Assembly (NCBI RefSeq): GCF_000622225.1 | Contig: NZ_JHWD01000025.1 | Span: 1-49,883, forward strand | Length of the DNA: 49,883 bases | Direction of reading: 5' to 3' | From: Roseomonas mucosa ATCC BAA-692 | Lineage (GTDB): Bacteria > Pseudomonadota > Alphaproteobacteria > Acetobacterales > Acetobacteraceae | Part shown: piece by piece, positions 33,855-43,302 of the stretch | How positions within the stretch are numbered: position 1 is the stretch's first letter | Layout: each line of letters starts with the position of its first letter | Notes under the pieces: generated by a model | Databases searched by the model: none | Seen by the model: the letters and a program-made list of their open reading frames with translations, nothing else | Told to the model about the DNA's origin: nothing | Translations under genes and position numbers: made by a program

Positions 33855-36500
33855 TCAGGGCAAGGTGAGGCGCTCATTCCGCAACCCGTGCGCCCGCAGG
33901 AGCTGCGCCACGGCCTCCCGGCTCATCGGCCGGCCCAGCAGGAAGCCCTGCACCTCGTCGCAGGCACGGTGCTGCAGGAAGCGCAACTGCTCCTCGGTCT
34001 CCACGCCCTCCGCCGTTACTTCCATGCCCAGGTTGCTGCTCATGGCGAGCACCGCCTCCACGATGGCATGCGCACCGTTCCGCCGGCCGATCGCGTGGAC
34101 GAAGGAGCGGTCCACCTTGATCCGGTCGAAGGGAAAGCGGTGGAGGTAGCCCAGGCTGGCATAGCCCGTGCCGAAATCGTCGAGCGCGATCCGCACGCCC
34201 CGGCGCTTGAGGGCATGGATCGCGTTCAGCGCCTCCTCGGCATCGCCGATCAGCAGCCCCTCGGTGATCTCCAGCTCCAAGCGTTCCGCCGGCAGGCCCG
34301 AAAGCTCCAGCGCGCGGTCCACGATGGCCGGCAGGTTGCCGCTGCGAAACTGCGCGGGGGACAGGTTCACCGCCAGCCGCAGCGGCTCCGGCCAGGTCGC
34401 GGCCTCGGCGCAGGCCCGCTCCATCACCCAGCGGCCGAGCGGCAGGATCAGCCCGCTTTCCTCCGCCACGGGGATGAAGGTGGCGGGCGGCACCGGCCCG
34501 CGCACCGGATGCGTCCAGCGCAGCAGCGCCTCGAAGCCGCGGATCGCGCCGTTCCCGCAGGTCATGATCGGCTGGTAGTGCAGTTCCAGCAGATCGGCCT
34601 GCAGGGCCAGCCGCAGGTCCTGTTCCATCTCCCGCCTCTCGCGGAGTTCCACCTCCATGGCGGGCTCGAAGAAGCGCACCGTGCCGCGCCCTTCCGCCTT
34701 GGCGCGGTACAGGGCGGTGTCCGCGTTGCGCAGCAGGCTTTCCGGCGTCGCGCCATCCTGCGGATGCAGGGCGATGCCGACGCTGGTGCCGACCTGCGCC
34801 ATGTTGCCGTCAAGGATGAAGGGCGTGACCAGGCTGCGCACGATCCGGCGGGCCAGGGGCTCCACCCCGTCCCGCGCGGCCGTGCCGCGCCACAGGATCA
34901 CGAACTCGTCGCCGCCGAGGCGGGACACCGTGTCGTCCGGGCCGACCAGCTCGCCCAGACGCTCCGCCACCTGCCGCAGGAGCTGGTCGCCCGCCGCGTG
35001 GCCATAGGTGTCGTTCACCACCTTGAAGCGGTCGAGATCCAGCGCCAGCACCACGAGCTTGCCTTCCCGCCCGCCGGCCTCCCCGATCGCCCGGTCGAGA
35101 CGCTCATGCAGCAGGAGGCGGTTGGCCAGGCCGGTCAGCGGGTCGTGATGCGCCAGGAAGCGCACCCGCCGCTCCGACAGGGTCTGCTCCGTGACATCGG
35201 TGAAGGTCCGTACGAGGCCGCCATTGCCCAGGACCTGGCTGCGGACCTCCAGCACCGTGCCATCCGGGCGCGTGCAGCGGTAGAGCGGCGCCAGCCGCCC
35301 GGCGCCCGGGTCCAGCGCGCAGTCCTCCGGCAGGATGTCCCGGACCTGCCCGCCGCGCAGAAAGGCGGACCGCTGCCCTTCCGGCACGCCGAGCAGGCTC
35401 ATGGCGCGGCGGTTCACCACCGGCATGCGCCCGTCCGGCGCCACCATGACCAGGCCCTGGCTGATGTTCTCGATCGCGTCGGACAATGCCTGCTGGGACC
35501 GTGCCCGCTGTCTCCTGCGGCGGATCAGCAGGCCGCCCGTCCCCAGGATCAGCACCGTCAGCACCGCGCCGGAGGACAGGACGCTGCGCCGGTAGGCGTC
35601 GTAGCCTTGCAGGATTTCCGCCATGTCGTTGCTGACGGCCACGATCAGGGGAAAGGACCCGACCCGCCGGAAGGCGGCCAGCCGCTCGGCGCCGGTGGCC
35701 GGGTTCCGCCCGCGGAGGGTGCCCTGCGGGCGGATCAGCGCCTCCGTCATCAGGTCGCTGCCGGCGATGCTGCTGCCGAGTGCCCCAGCCCCCTCCGGCG
35801 CCCGTGCCCGGATGATCCCGTCGAGCCCGGCCAGGGTCACGGTGCCACGGCCGATATCCAGCGTGTCGTAGACCTGGGTCAGCCAATAGGGGTTGAGCGA
35901 GATCACCACCACGCCGCCGAAGCGGCCGTCGCCCGTCAGCAGCTTCCGGGTGAACTGCACCGACCAGCGCCCGGATTCGCGCCCCATCACCGGCACGCTG
36001 ATGAAGAGCTCGTCCTGCTGGGTATCGAGATGCACCCGGAAATGCGCGCGGTCGGACAGGTCCACCCCGTTCTGGACCGCCCCCAGATTGCTGAGCCAGA
36101 GCCGCCCCGAAGGGCCGATCACGGCGGTCTGCAGCGACATGTCCTGCTGGAAGCCATGTTCCCGGCGCAGGAAGTCGAGGCTGAAATCGGCCGGGTCGCG
36201 CCGGTAGGCCTCGCGGATGAAGAGCAGCCGCTGGTCGATCGCCTCCACCGTCCGGGCAATGATCTGCTGCGCGGCCCCGGCCAGGTTGCCGGCATTGCGT
36301 GTCGCGTTGTCCAGGCTCCGCTGGTATTCGCGTTGCAGATGCAGGGCGATGCCGCCCCAGAACAGCAGCAGGATCGCCAGGATCAGGCCCAGATCGGCAC
36401 CGAACCATGCGGCGACGGACCGGAGCCTTCTCCGGAGGCCGGCCGCGCCGGCGCCCTCGTCACCCGCCGCTGCGGCGTGCGGTGACCGCGGCCGCGCCAT
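33855..36500 (-). CDS. Membrane sensor with GGDEF and EAL domains (cyclic-di-GMP turnover)
   Basis: 881-aa protein. The first membrane span is at about residues 36-53 (GLILAILLLFWGGIAL). A periplasmic sensor of about 230 residues, probably dCache-like (FHVDT-like blocks such as LSDRAHFRVHLDTQQDELFISVPVMGRESG), follows. A second span is at LSSGAVLTVLILGTGGLLI. A PAS-like domain comes next (ISQGLVMVAPDGRMPVVNRRAMSLLG). The GGDEF domain has DLDRFKVVNDTYGHAAGD and an intact RLGGDEFVIL. The EAL domain has FEALLRW and DDFGTGYASL, which keep the catalytic residues. Both synthesis and breakdown of c-di-GMP are thus possible. GGGGAGGG lies 6 nt before the ATG. Confidence 0.93.
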   Translation of the reverse strand: MARPRSPHAAAAGDEGAGAAGLRRRLRSVAAWFGADLGLILAILLLFWGGIALHLQREYQRSLDNATRNAGNLAGAAQQIIARTVEAIDQRLLFIREAYRRDPADFSLDFLRREHGFQQDMSLQTAVIGPSGRLWLSNLGAVQNGVDLSDRAHFRVHLDTQQDELFISVPVMGRESGRWSVQFTRKLLTGDGRFGGVVVISLNPYWLTQVYDTLDIGRGTVTLAGLDGIIRARAPEGAGALGSSIAGSDLMTEALIRPQGTLRGRNPATGAERLAAFRRVGSFPLIVAVSNDMAEILQGYDAYRRSVLSSGAVLTVLILGTGGLLIRRRRQRARSQQALSDAIENISQGLVMVAPDGRMPVVNRRAMSLLGVPEGQRSAFLRGGQVRDILPEDCALDPGAGRLAPLYRCTRPDGTVLEVRSQVLGNGGLVRTFTDVTEQTLSERRVRFLAHHDPLTGLANRLLLHERLDRAIGEAGGREGKLVVLALDLDRFKVVNDTYGHAAGDQLLRQVAERLGELVGPDDTVSRLGGDEFVILWRGTAARDGVEPLARRIVRSLVTPFILDGNMAQVGTSVGIALHPQDGATPESLLRNADTALYRAKAEGRGTVRFFEPAMEVELRERREMEQDLRLALQADLLELHYQPIMTCGNGAIRGFEALLRWTHPVRGPVPPATFIPVAEESGLILPLGRWVMERACAEAATWPEPLRLAVNLSPAQFRSGNLPAIVDRALELSGLPAERLELEITEGLLIGDAEEALNAIHALKRRGVRIALDDFGTGYASLGYLHRFPFDRIKVDRSFVHAIGRRNGAHAIVEAVLAMSSNLGMEVTAEGVETEEQLRFLQHRACDEVQGFLLGRPMSREAVAQLLRAHGLRNERLTLP

Positions 36501-36746
36501 CCTACCCTCCCCTGTCATATCGCCTCCGGCCCTGTACGGAACATCCGGCGGATCCTGCTGAAAGCCGCGCGGGGCCGGCGCGCCCATCCGGTCTCTCCCG
36601 ACGGAACGCGCGGCTCGCTTCTGGAGCGTAGCTTGCAGCCATGAGATGATGAATTGGTTATCAGCACAACCTCGCAAGATCAGGGCACGCCGCCAGCCGG
36701 CGCGGTGGCCCCGCCCGGGTGGGGAGCTGACTGGGGAATGGATCAC

Positions 36747-37730
36747 ATGACGACGCGACGTGCCCTGATGGCGATGACGCCGCTGCTGGGCCTGGCTACC
36801 TTTCCGGCGCGGGCCGAGGCGGCCGAATGGGGCATCGCCACCGAATACCCGGCCACCGCCATGCCGGGCGAGGGAATCGCCTTCTTCGCCGAGACGGCGA
36901 ACCTGGAGGCGCAAGGCATCCTGCATGTCCGGCCGGCCTTCGATGCGCCGGATGGGCTGCGCTCCGCCAGGATGCCGGGCGCCGTCGCCCAGGGGAAGCC
37001 GGAGGCCGCCGATGCCTTCACCGGCGCGCTGGCCGGGCTGGCGCCGATCCTCCAGCTCTCCGCCCTGCCCTTCCTCACCGGCTCCGCGGACGACACGCGC
37101 CGCCTGCTGGAAGCGGCGCGCCCCGCCTATGTGAAGGTGCTTTCGGAGCGCGGCCTCACCCTGCTCTATGCCACGCCCTGGCCCGCCACGGGCCTGTGGT
37201 CGCGCAGGCCGGTGACCGGCCCCGAATCGCTGAAGGGCCTGCGCGTGCGCACCTATGACGAGTCCGGGACCACGGTGATGCGTGCGGCGGGCGCGGAGCC
37301 GTCCCAGATCTCCTTCGCCGACGCCCTGCCGCGGCTGAAATCCGGCGAGATGGACGCGGTTCTGTCCTCGGGCGATGGCGGCGCCGGGGCGCGGCTCTGG
37401 GAGATCCTGCCGCATTTCACCGCCATCGACTATGCTTGGCCGCTGAGCCTCGCCTTCTGCAACACGGCGGCCCTGCAACGGCTGCCGGAAGCCGGGCAGG
37501 CGGCGGTGGCGCGGGCGGGCAAGGCCACCGAGGCGCGCCAGTTCAAGGCCATCGAGACCCGCATGGCGGAGAACGAGGCGCGGATGCGGACGCATGGGAT
37601 GACGATCGCCACCTCGCCCGCGTTGCGGGCCGCCCTGGAAGCGGCGGCGGCGCCCGTCCAGGCCGCCTGGGTGCAGCGGGCGGGTCCGGAAGGGGAAGCC
37701 ATCCTGCGCGCCTATCGCGGCGGCCGCTGA
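36747..37730 (+). CDS. TRAP-type C4-dicarboxylate/keto-acid substrate-binding protein (DctP family)
   Basis: 327-aa periplasmic binding protein. The N-terminus MTTRRALMAMTPLLGLATFPARAEA has an RR pair and looks like a Tat or Sec signal, cleaved near ARA/EA. SLKGLRVRTYDESGTTVMRAAGAEPSQISFADALPRLKSGEMDAVLSS is the DctP signature, with the Arg that binds the substrate carboxylate. The start is chosen because GGGGA lies 9 nt upstream; an ATG three codons earlier overlaps it. No DctQ or DctM membrane genes are next to it, so this is an orphan binding protein in this window. Confidence 0.88.
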   Translation: MTTRRALMAMTPLLGLATFPARAEAAEWGIATEYPATAMPGEGIAFFAETANLEAQGILHVRPAFDAPDGLRSARMPGAVAQGKPEAADAFTGALAGLAPILQLSALPFLTGSADDTRRLLEAARPAYVKVLSERGLTLLYATPWPATGLWSRRPVTGPESLKGLRVRTYDESGTTVMRAAGAEPSQISFADALPRLKSGEMDAVLSSGDGGAGARLWEILPHFTAIDYAWPLSLAFCNTAALQRLPEAGQAAVARAGKATEARQFKAIETRMAENEARMRTHGMTIATSPALRAALEAAAAPVQAAWVQRAGPEGEAILRAYRGGR

Positions 37731-37816
37731 AGGATCGCGGGGCGGCGCCGGACTGCCTTCCGGGCATGAGGGCGGGGCCCTGCGGCGGCCCGGGCGCCAT
37801 GGCTTGTGAGGCGGTT

Positions 37817-37847
37817 CCGGAAATGCAACTTTTGGTTGCGTTTCCGG
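37817..37847 (+). promoter_or_regulatory. 13-bp hairpin overlapping the ribosome site of the next gene
   Basis: CCGGAAATGCAAC pairs with GTTGCGTTTCCGG (12 Watson-Crick pairs and one T-G wobble) around a 5-nt TTTTG loop. The GGAG ribosome site (37846-37849) begins in the last two bases of the stem and lies 6 nt before the start codon at 37856. It could hide the ribosome site, as RNA thermometers do. Confidence 0.6.
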
Positions 37848-37855
37848 AGTCATCC

Positions 37856-38098
37856 ATGTTCCGCAGCCTCGCGCTCGCCGCGACCCTTGTCGCCGCCGGG
37901 TTCCTTTTCGGCCCACAGGCGGCTGCGGCGGTCTCACAGCCCGCCGGCTTGCACCAGGCGCGACCGGTTCCGGAAGGGCTGGTCGAGGTCCGTTCCTATT
38001 CGGGGCGTTCCCGCTCCGCCTCGGTCCGTACCCGCAGCCACTACTTCCGGCCCGCCGGCCGGAGCGTCGTCCGCGGCCTGCGCTTCCGGCTGCACTGA
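37856..38098 (+). CDS. Small exported basic protein (80 aa)
   Basis: 80-aa protein with a Sec signal peptide (MFRSLALAATLVAAGFLFGPQAAAA, cleavage near residue 25). The mature part is Arg/Ser-rich (EVRSYSGRSRSASVRTRSHYF and VVRGLRFRLH) with no Cys. The function is unknown. An in-frame ATG at 37823 inside the upstream hairpin (MQLLVAF) would remove the signal-peptide charge pattern and is less likely. Confidence 0.6.
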   Translation: MFRSLALAATLVAAGFLFGPQAAAAVSQPAGLHQARPVPEGLVEVRSYSGRSRSASVRTRSHYFRPAGRSVVRGLRFRLH

Positions 38099-38684
38099 AG
38101 GGCAGCCAGGCGCAGTGTGCGCCAGATCACAGACAATCGCCCTCGGGACGCCACATTGTAAGGACCATACCGATGCGCAAAGCATCTATCGCGGGAAAGC
38201 TGGACCGTGCGTCTCTCCCCTTCTTCGCCTGGGTCACCCGATCACTATGATCGCCTGCGTGCCGCATGTGGCCCCGGCATCGGAGGCTCCGTCCCGGAAG
38301 CGCCCCAGGCTTCCCGGGCGCTACGCGGAGCCCGGAAATGGCTTCCGGTCGCCGCCATACTCGGTCTCCTGTTCCTCGCGGCGTATGCCATGGGAAGATC
38401 GGAGGACCTTGCTCCCGAGGCCACATGCGCCCTCGCGCAGTCTCACAGCATGCCGTGTCACTGAGGCGCCGCCGTGACATCCGCGAACGGCACAAAACCC
38501 ATGTGCCCTTCGCCGTACCCAGCGCCTGCTGGGTCCTTCCGCTGACGCTCCGGTAAACCCGATAAGCTTATCGGGGCATGGAGAGATCCAGGGCACCTCC
38601 ATGCTGGCGCAGGGAGGCCGGGGCCGCCGTCGGCGCCCTCGCCAGCACCCTGCGGACCCGCGTTAGACCGTTGTTCTCGCCAAG
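38099..38684. other. Long gap; one weak ORF and a palindrome
   Basis: No gene is firmly supported. One plus frame (38207-38464, GTG start, 85 aa) has a hydrophobic segment WLPVAAILGLLFLAAYAMG and may encode a small membrane protein, but no ribosome site is convincing. An 18-bp perfect palindrome CCCGATAAGCTTATCGGG lies at 38558-38575; it could terminate transcription in either direction before the convergent argJ end. The remaining bases show nothing clear. Confidence 0.35.
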
Positions 38685-39920
38685 CTAACTCCGGTACGAC
38701 CCGTTGATATCGATGTAGCCATGGGTGAGGTCGCAGGTCCAAACCGTGGCGCTGCCCTCGCCCAGCCCGAGATCCACCTCGATCTCGATCTCCCGGCCCT
38801 TCATGTGCGCGACCACCGGGGCCTCGTCATAGCCCGGCACCACGCCGCCCTCGCGCGCCATCCAGGTGCCGCCGACGGCCACGGAAAGCCGGTCACGGTC
38901 CGCGGGCTCGCCGGCCTTGCCGACCGCCATGACGATGCGGCCCCAGTTCGCGTCCTCGCCCGCGATGGCGGTCTTCACCAGCGGCGAGTTGGCGATGGCC
39001 AGCGCCACCACCTTGGCCGAGGCGTCGGAGACCGCGCCGCGCACCGCCACCTGGATCAGCTTCTGCGCGCCCTCGCCATCCCGCACCACCTGGAGGGCCA
39101 GCTCGTGCAGCAGCCCGGCCAGCGCGGCGCGGAAATCGGCCAGGACCTCGCCGCCCTCGGCCGTGACCTCGGGATGCTCCGCCTGGCCGGTGGCGAAGAG
39201 CAGCACCGTGTCGGAGGTGGAGGTGTCGCTGTCCACCGTGGTGCGGTTGAAGGAGGTTTCGACCCCGGCCTTCAGCGCCGATTGCAGCGCGGCGGCGGGG
39301 ATCTTCGCATCCGTCGCCACGAAGCAGAGCATCGTCGCCATGTCCGGCGCGATCATGCCCGAACCCTTGGCGATGCCGGTGATGGTCACCGGGGCACCGC
39401 CGATCCGCGCCTGCCGCGTCACCGCCTTGGGGAAGGTGTCGGTGGTCATGATGCCGCGCGCCGCCTCCGCCCAGGCTTCCGGCGAGAGGCCGTCATGCAG
39501 GGCCGGCAGGGCGGCGGTCAGCCTTTCGTGCGGCAGCACCTCGCCGATCACGCCGGTGGAGGCCAGGAAGACCTCGGAGGGCGCGCAGCCGACCAGCCTT
39601 GCCGCCGCCTCGGCGGAAAGCCGCGCCGCTTCCTCGCCCGCCCGGCCGGTGAAGACATTGGCGTTGCCGGCATTCACCACCACCGCCCGGGCCGTGCCGC
39701 CCTCCAGCGCCTTGCGGCACCAGTCCACCGGCGCGCCGGGGCACTTGGAGCTGGTGAAGACGCCCGCCACCGTGGTGCCGGGGGCGAAGACCATCATCAT
39801 CAGGTCGTCGCGCCCCTTGTAGCGGATGCCCGCCGCCACCGTGCCGAGGCGGACGCCCGCGACGGGCGGCAAGGCGGGCATGGGCACCGCGAGGGGGGAA
39901 ACCGGAAGGTCCTTGGCCAT
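38685..39920 (-). CDS. argJ: Bifunctional ornithine acetyltransferase / N-acetylglutamate synthase
   Basis: 411-aa protein that recycles the acetyl group in arginine synthesis. ArgJ cleaves itself at an Ala-Thr bond; the site is in [13 protein letters not shown] with Thr196 as new N-terminal nucleophile. Other conserved blocks are [23 protein letters not shown] and [12 protein letters not shown]. The C-terminus [10 protein letters not shown] is complete. Whether it makes N-acetylglutamate from acetyl-CoA as well cannot be told. It lies directly after a parvulin-type isomerase gene on the same strand (25 nt gap). Confidence 0.96.
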   Translation of the reverse strand: MAKDLPVSPLAVPMPALPPVAGVRLGTVAAGIRYKGRDDLMMMVFAPGTTVAGVFTSSKCPGAPVDWCRKALEGGTARAVVVNAGNANVFTGRAGEEAARLSAEAAARLVGCAPSEVFLASTGVIGEVLPHERLTAALPALHDGLSPEAWAEAARGIMTTDTFPKAVTRQARIGGAPVTITGIAKGSGMIAPDMATMLCFVATDAKIPAAALQSALKAGVETSFNRTTVDSDTSTSDTVLLFATGQAEHPEVTAEGGEVLADFRAALAGLLHELALQVVRDGEGAQKLIQVAVRGAVSDASAKVVALAIANSPLVKTAIAGEDANWGRIVMAVGKAGEPADRDRLSVAVGGTWMAREGGVVPGYDEAPVVAHMKGREIEIEVDLGLGEGSATVWTCDLTHGYIDINGSYRS

Positions 39921-39945
39921 GGGTGTTCTCGGCGCTCGTGTGATT

Positions 39946-40884
39946 TCAGTTCTTCTGGGCGGGGGCGGGCGGCGTGGCACCGTCCAGAGGCGAGGGCTGG
40001 CGCTGCGGCGTGCCGTCGAGGTTGAAGCGCTCGACCTTGGCGCCGGCCTTGTACTTCTCCAGGGCGGCATTCACGGCTTCCTCGAAAGCCGCTTGGCGCA
40101 GCGAGGCGCGCTGCTCCTCGAAGCTCTTGGGCGGCGCGGCGCGGCGCTCCTCGACCTTGATGATGTGCCAGCCGAAGGCCGACTTCACCGGCGCCGGGCT
40201 GATCTGGCCGGGCTTCAGCGCGAAGGCGGCCTCGGCGAATTCCGGCACCATGTCGGACTTCTTGAAGAAGCCCAGGTCGCCGCCATTGCCCTTGCCGCTG
40301 GGGTCGGTCGAGTATTTCTGCGCGATCGCCGCGAAATCCGCCCCCGGCTTCCTCACCTCGGCCAGGACCTTGTCCGCCTCCTCCTTGCTGGCGACGAGGA
40401 TATGGCGCGCATGCACCTCCTCCTCGGCCGGCTGGCTCTTCTGCTCGGCCTCGAAGCGCTTGCGCAGCGCCTCGTCGGTCAGGGCGGGGGCCACGTCGCG
40501 GCGGATCAGCGCCTGCTGCAGCTCCTGGTCGGTGGCCACGGCGATGCGGTGCTGCACCTCGGGGTCCTTCTCCAGCCCCTGGGCGCGGGCGGCGGCGGCC
40601 ACCGCCTTCTGCGCGATGAGCTGGTCCACGATCAGCGGGAAGAGCACCTGCGGCGGGGCGTTGCGCGCCTCGGCGGGCAGGTCCTGTGCCGCGTCGCGGA
40701 CATCGCTGAGGCGGATCTCCTCCCCGTTCACCCGGGCCACCACCGGGTCGGCGGGCTGCTGCGCCGCCTGGGGCGAGGCGGGGGCGGCCGTGGGATTGGG
40801 CACCGCCGAGGTCTGGGCCAGGGCCGCGTCAGCCAGGGGTCCGGACAGCAGTCCGAGCGACAGGATCAGAACGGGAAAACGCAT
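39946..40884 (-). CDS. Periplasmic peptidyl-prolyl isomerase (parvulin, SurA/PrsA-like)
   Basis: 312-aa protein with a signal peptide ([24 protein letters not shown]). An N-terminal chaperone-like helical region ([21 protein letters not shown] to about residue 150) precedes a parvulin domain ([20 protein letters not shown] to [12 protein letters not shown], about residues 155-255). It likely helps outer-membrane or periplasmic protein folding. It is upstream of argJ. In many alphaproteobacteria these two genes are next to secA; here a 3-kb block separates them. Confidence 0.9.
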   Translation of the reverse strand: MRFPVLILSLGLLSGPLADAALAQTSAVPNPTAAPASPQAAQQPADPVVARVNGEEIRLSDVRDAAQDLPAEARNAPPQVLFPLIVDQLIAQKAVAAAARAQGLEKDPEVQHRIAVATDQELQQALIRRDVAPALTDEALRKRFEAEQKSQPAEEEVHARHILVASKEEADKVLAEVRKPGADFAAIAQKYSTDPSGKGNGGDLGFFKKSDMVPEFAEAAFALKPGQISPAPVKSAFGWHIIKVEERRAAPPKSFEEQRASLRQAAFEEAVNAALEKYKAGAKVERFNLDGTPQRQPSPLDGATPPAPAQKN

Positions 40885-41126
40885 CAGACAAGTCCGGTCG
40901 AAAAGGGCGCGGCACCATGACGCGCATGCTGCGGGACGGCAAGGCACGCTTCCGTACCGAAACCTCTCGCCGGGGCCACCCTCCGGAGGGGCGGCAACAG
41001 GCCGCAACACGCCCGCCCCCACACCGGACCGGCGGGCGGGGCGAGAATCGCCGACGAAGCCCGTCTCCTCGCCTATCCTGCGGCCCGGAGCCGCCCCGGG
41101 AAGGGGCGGCCGAGGGAGGAGAAACC

Positions 41127-41370
41127 ATGCCCGACCGGATACCGGTCCCCTGCCCCGCCGTTCCGGCGGACCGAAGCGCCGCCCTGCGCGGGGGCGGCCT
41201 CGCCCTGGCCGCTCTGGCCCTGCTCGGCCTCGGCCCGGCCCTGGCCCAACCCGGCCCGATCCAGCCCGCACCCGGTGCCGCGCCCGAGGCCGCGCGCTGC
41301 GCCGCGCTGGCGGGGATGCGCCTCGACGACACCAACCTGCTCTCCGCCACCACCGTCCCGGCCGCGGGCG
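41127..41370 (+). pseudogene. 5' stump of a probable tannase/feruloyl esterase gene
   Basis: A good ribosome site (GGGAGGAG) and ATG open a frame with a Tat- or Sec-like signal (LRGGGLALAALALLGLGPALAQ). Next comes AARCAALAGMRLDDTNLLSATTVPAAGAM, which resembles the first mature residues of tannase/feruloyl esterase family proteins. After about residue 81 the frame loses family character and runs into 13-bp repeats and hairpins. No further esterase sequence is present, so the gene has lost its 3' part. The family identification rests on one short segment. Confidence 0.5.
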
Positions 41371-41811
41371 CCATGACGGCAAAGGGCCGGTCACGGAGGC
41401 ATCGAGCTTCGCCTGCGCCGATCCGTGAAGGCCCGGGAATGCCGCCCCTGGGAGCCCCCCCCTGGGAGCCGCCCCTGGGAGCCGCCCCTGGGAGCCGCCC
41501 CTGGGAGCCGCCCCTGGGAAAGGCAGCGCCTTTCCCCCTATCCGCCAGGACCCAGGACACTGCGTGCCCTGGCCCCGACGAGTTGGCGCTTCCTGCGACC
41601 GCGGGCGCCGCCAGCGCGGACGGGGTGTCTTTGGCGCCCCGCCGATCCACTGGCCTGGGCTCGGGCGGAAGGCTGGCCTTGCCGTTCCGGGCCAACGCAA
41701 GGCGGGGTCCGGGGAGGTCGAAGCACTGCTTCGACAGCTCCCCGGCGGTGGGGGTTCGGGGGCAGGCGGAGCCTCCCCCGGGGGCTGCCACGAAGCGTGG
41801 CGCCCGGGGCA
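41371..41811. repeat. Repeat and hairpin block: 13-bp tandem repeats plus triloop hairpins
   Basis: About six copies of GCCCCTGGGAGCC (one with an extra base, the last truncated) fill 41444-41520. A perfect hairpin GGGAAAGGC/GCCTTTCCC with loop AGC follows at 41516-41536. At 41710-41746 is a 16-bp hairpin (CCGGGGAG+GTCGAAGC / GCTTCGAC+CTCCCCGG, loop ACT, 2-nt bulge). At 41787-41801 is GCCACG/CGTGGC with loop AAG. No gene is supported. The block ends at the symporter stop codon. Confidence 0.75.
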
Positions 41812-43302
41812 TCAGACCGCCCGTGCCGCCCGTTCCGGCTGGATCAGCCGCAGCACCAGGTTGGCCACCACCGCTACGGCCAGGTTCAGCGCCAGGGCCA
41901 GGATGCCGACATAGAAGGTATAGGTCCCGCCGCCCAGGACCAGGCTGTGCAGCGGCTTCAGCCCGTCGCTCCAGGCCATCCAGGAGCCTCCCACGAAACC
42001 GACCGCCCAGCCCAGCAGCAGCGGGCCACCGCGGAACCAGTTGGTGAAGAGGCCGAAGACCACGGCGGGGAAGGTCTGCAGGATCCAGAGCCCGCCCAGG
42101 AGCTGGAGGTCCAGCGCGAACTGGGTCGGCAGGAAGAGGATGCAGGCCAGCGCCCCCACCTTCACCACCAGCGAGGTGACCTTGGCCACCTGAGCCTCCC
42201 CGGCATGGGTGACCTGGGGGTTCACATAGGCCTTCCAGAAGTTGCGGGTGAAGAGGTTGGCGGCGCCGATGCTCATCACCGCTGCCGGCACCAGCGCGCC
42301 GATGGCGATGGCGGCGAAGGCGAAGCCGGCGAACCAGCTGTCGAACAGCGCCTTGAACAGCAGGGGCACCACGGCCGTCGGGGTGGTGGTCACGATCCCC
42401 GCCGCATGGGCCATGTAGCCCATCAGGGCGATCAGGCCGAGCAGGATGGTATAGGCCGGCAGCAGCACCGCGTTCTTGCGGATGGTGTTGCCCGAGTTGC
42501 TGGCGAAGATGCCGGTGAGCGTGTGGGGATACATGAAGGCCGCCAGGGCCGAGCCCAGCGCCAGCGTGGCATAGGGCAGGTACTGGCTGGGAGCCAGGAT
42601 CAGGCCGGTGGCGCCCCCCTTGGCCGCGAAGACCCGCTCCGCCGAGGCGAAGACATTGGCATAGCCGCCGAGCTTCATCGGAATGATGGCCACGGCCACG
42701 ATCACCACGATGTAGATCATGATGTCCTTGACGAAGGCGATCAGCGCCGGCGCCCGCAGCCCCGAGGAATAGGTGTAGAGGGCCAGGATGATGAAGGCGA
42801 CGGCCAGCGGCACCTCCCCGGTCAGCCCCAGCGCCGCCAGCACCACCTCCATGCCCACGAGCTGGAGGGCGATATAGGGCATGGTGGCGAGCACCCCGGT
42901 GATGGCCACCGCCAGCTCCAGGGGCCGGGACTTGTACCGGGCATGCACCACGTCGGCCGCCGTCACATGCCCGCCCGCGGCCGCCACGGCCCAGAGCTTC
43001 GGCATGATGGCGAAGACGATCGGATAGACGATGATCGTATAGGGCAGGGCGAAGAAGCCGTAGGCGCCGACCGCATAGACCACGGCCGGCACGGCGATCA
43101 CCGTATAGGCGGTGTAGAAGTCGCCGCCGACCAGGAACCAGGTGATCCAGGTGCCGAAGGTCCGCCCGCCCAGCCCCCATTCGTCCAGGTGCGCCAGGGT
43201 CCTGGGCCGCCGCCAGCGGGCCGCGAAGAACCCCATGGCGGTGACCAGCACGAAGAAGCCGATGAAGACCCAGAGGGCCGTCCAGTCGATGCCGCCGCTC
43301 AC
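41812..43302 (-). CDS. Sodium:solute symporter, probable monocarboxylate uptake permease (MctP-like)
   Basis: 496-aa membrane protein of the SSS family with about 13 spans. The start is GTG, because GTGA overlaps the stop of the DUF3311 gene (43299-43302). Early blocks are FVLVTAMGFFAARWRRPRTLAHLDEWGLGGRTFGTWITWFLVGGDFYTAYT; the SSS Na-site region is AFMYPHTLTGIFASNSGNTIRKNAVLLPAYTILLG. The pairing with a small DUF3311 protein is the arrangement seen for monocarboxylate (lactate, pyruvate, propionate, alanine) permeases. The substrate is inferred from that pairing. Confidence 0.87.
   Translation of the reverse strand: MSGGIDWTALWVFIGFFVLVTAMGFFAARWRRPRTLAHLDEWGLGGRTFGTWITWFLVGGDFYTAYTVIAVPAVVYAVGAYGFFALPYTIIVYPIVFAIMPKLWAVAAAGGHVTAADVVHARYKSRPLELAVAITGVLATMPYIALQLVGMEVVLAALGLTGEVPLAVAFIILALYTYSSGLRAPALIAFVKDIMIYIVVIVAVAIIPMKLGGYANVFASAERVFAAKGGATGLILAPSQYLPYATLALGSALAAFMYPHTLTGIFASNSGNTIRKNAVLLPAYTILLGLIALMGYMAHAAGIVTTTPTAVVPLLFKALFDSWFAGFAFAAIAIGALVPAAVMSIGAANLFTRNFWKAYVNPQVTHAGEAQVAKVTSLVVKVGALACILFLPTQFALDLQLLGGLWILQTFPAVVFGLFTNWFRGGPLLLGWAVGFVGGSWMAWSDGLKPLHSLVLGGGTYTFYVGILALALNLAVAVVANLVLRLIQPERAARAV

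Noticed and set aside
38172-38249. 25-aa ORF (MRKASIAGKL...) with an AAGGA site
   Set aside because: Too short to judge, and it competes with another weak frame in the same gap.
41444-41520. CRISPR array
   Set aside because: The 13-bp units are directly adjacent with no spacers, and there are no cas genes nearby.
41371-42047. Full-length protein continuing from the esterase stump
   Set aside because: The frame stays open only by GC bias through repeats and then runs antisense to the symporter.
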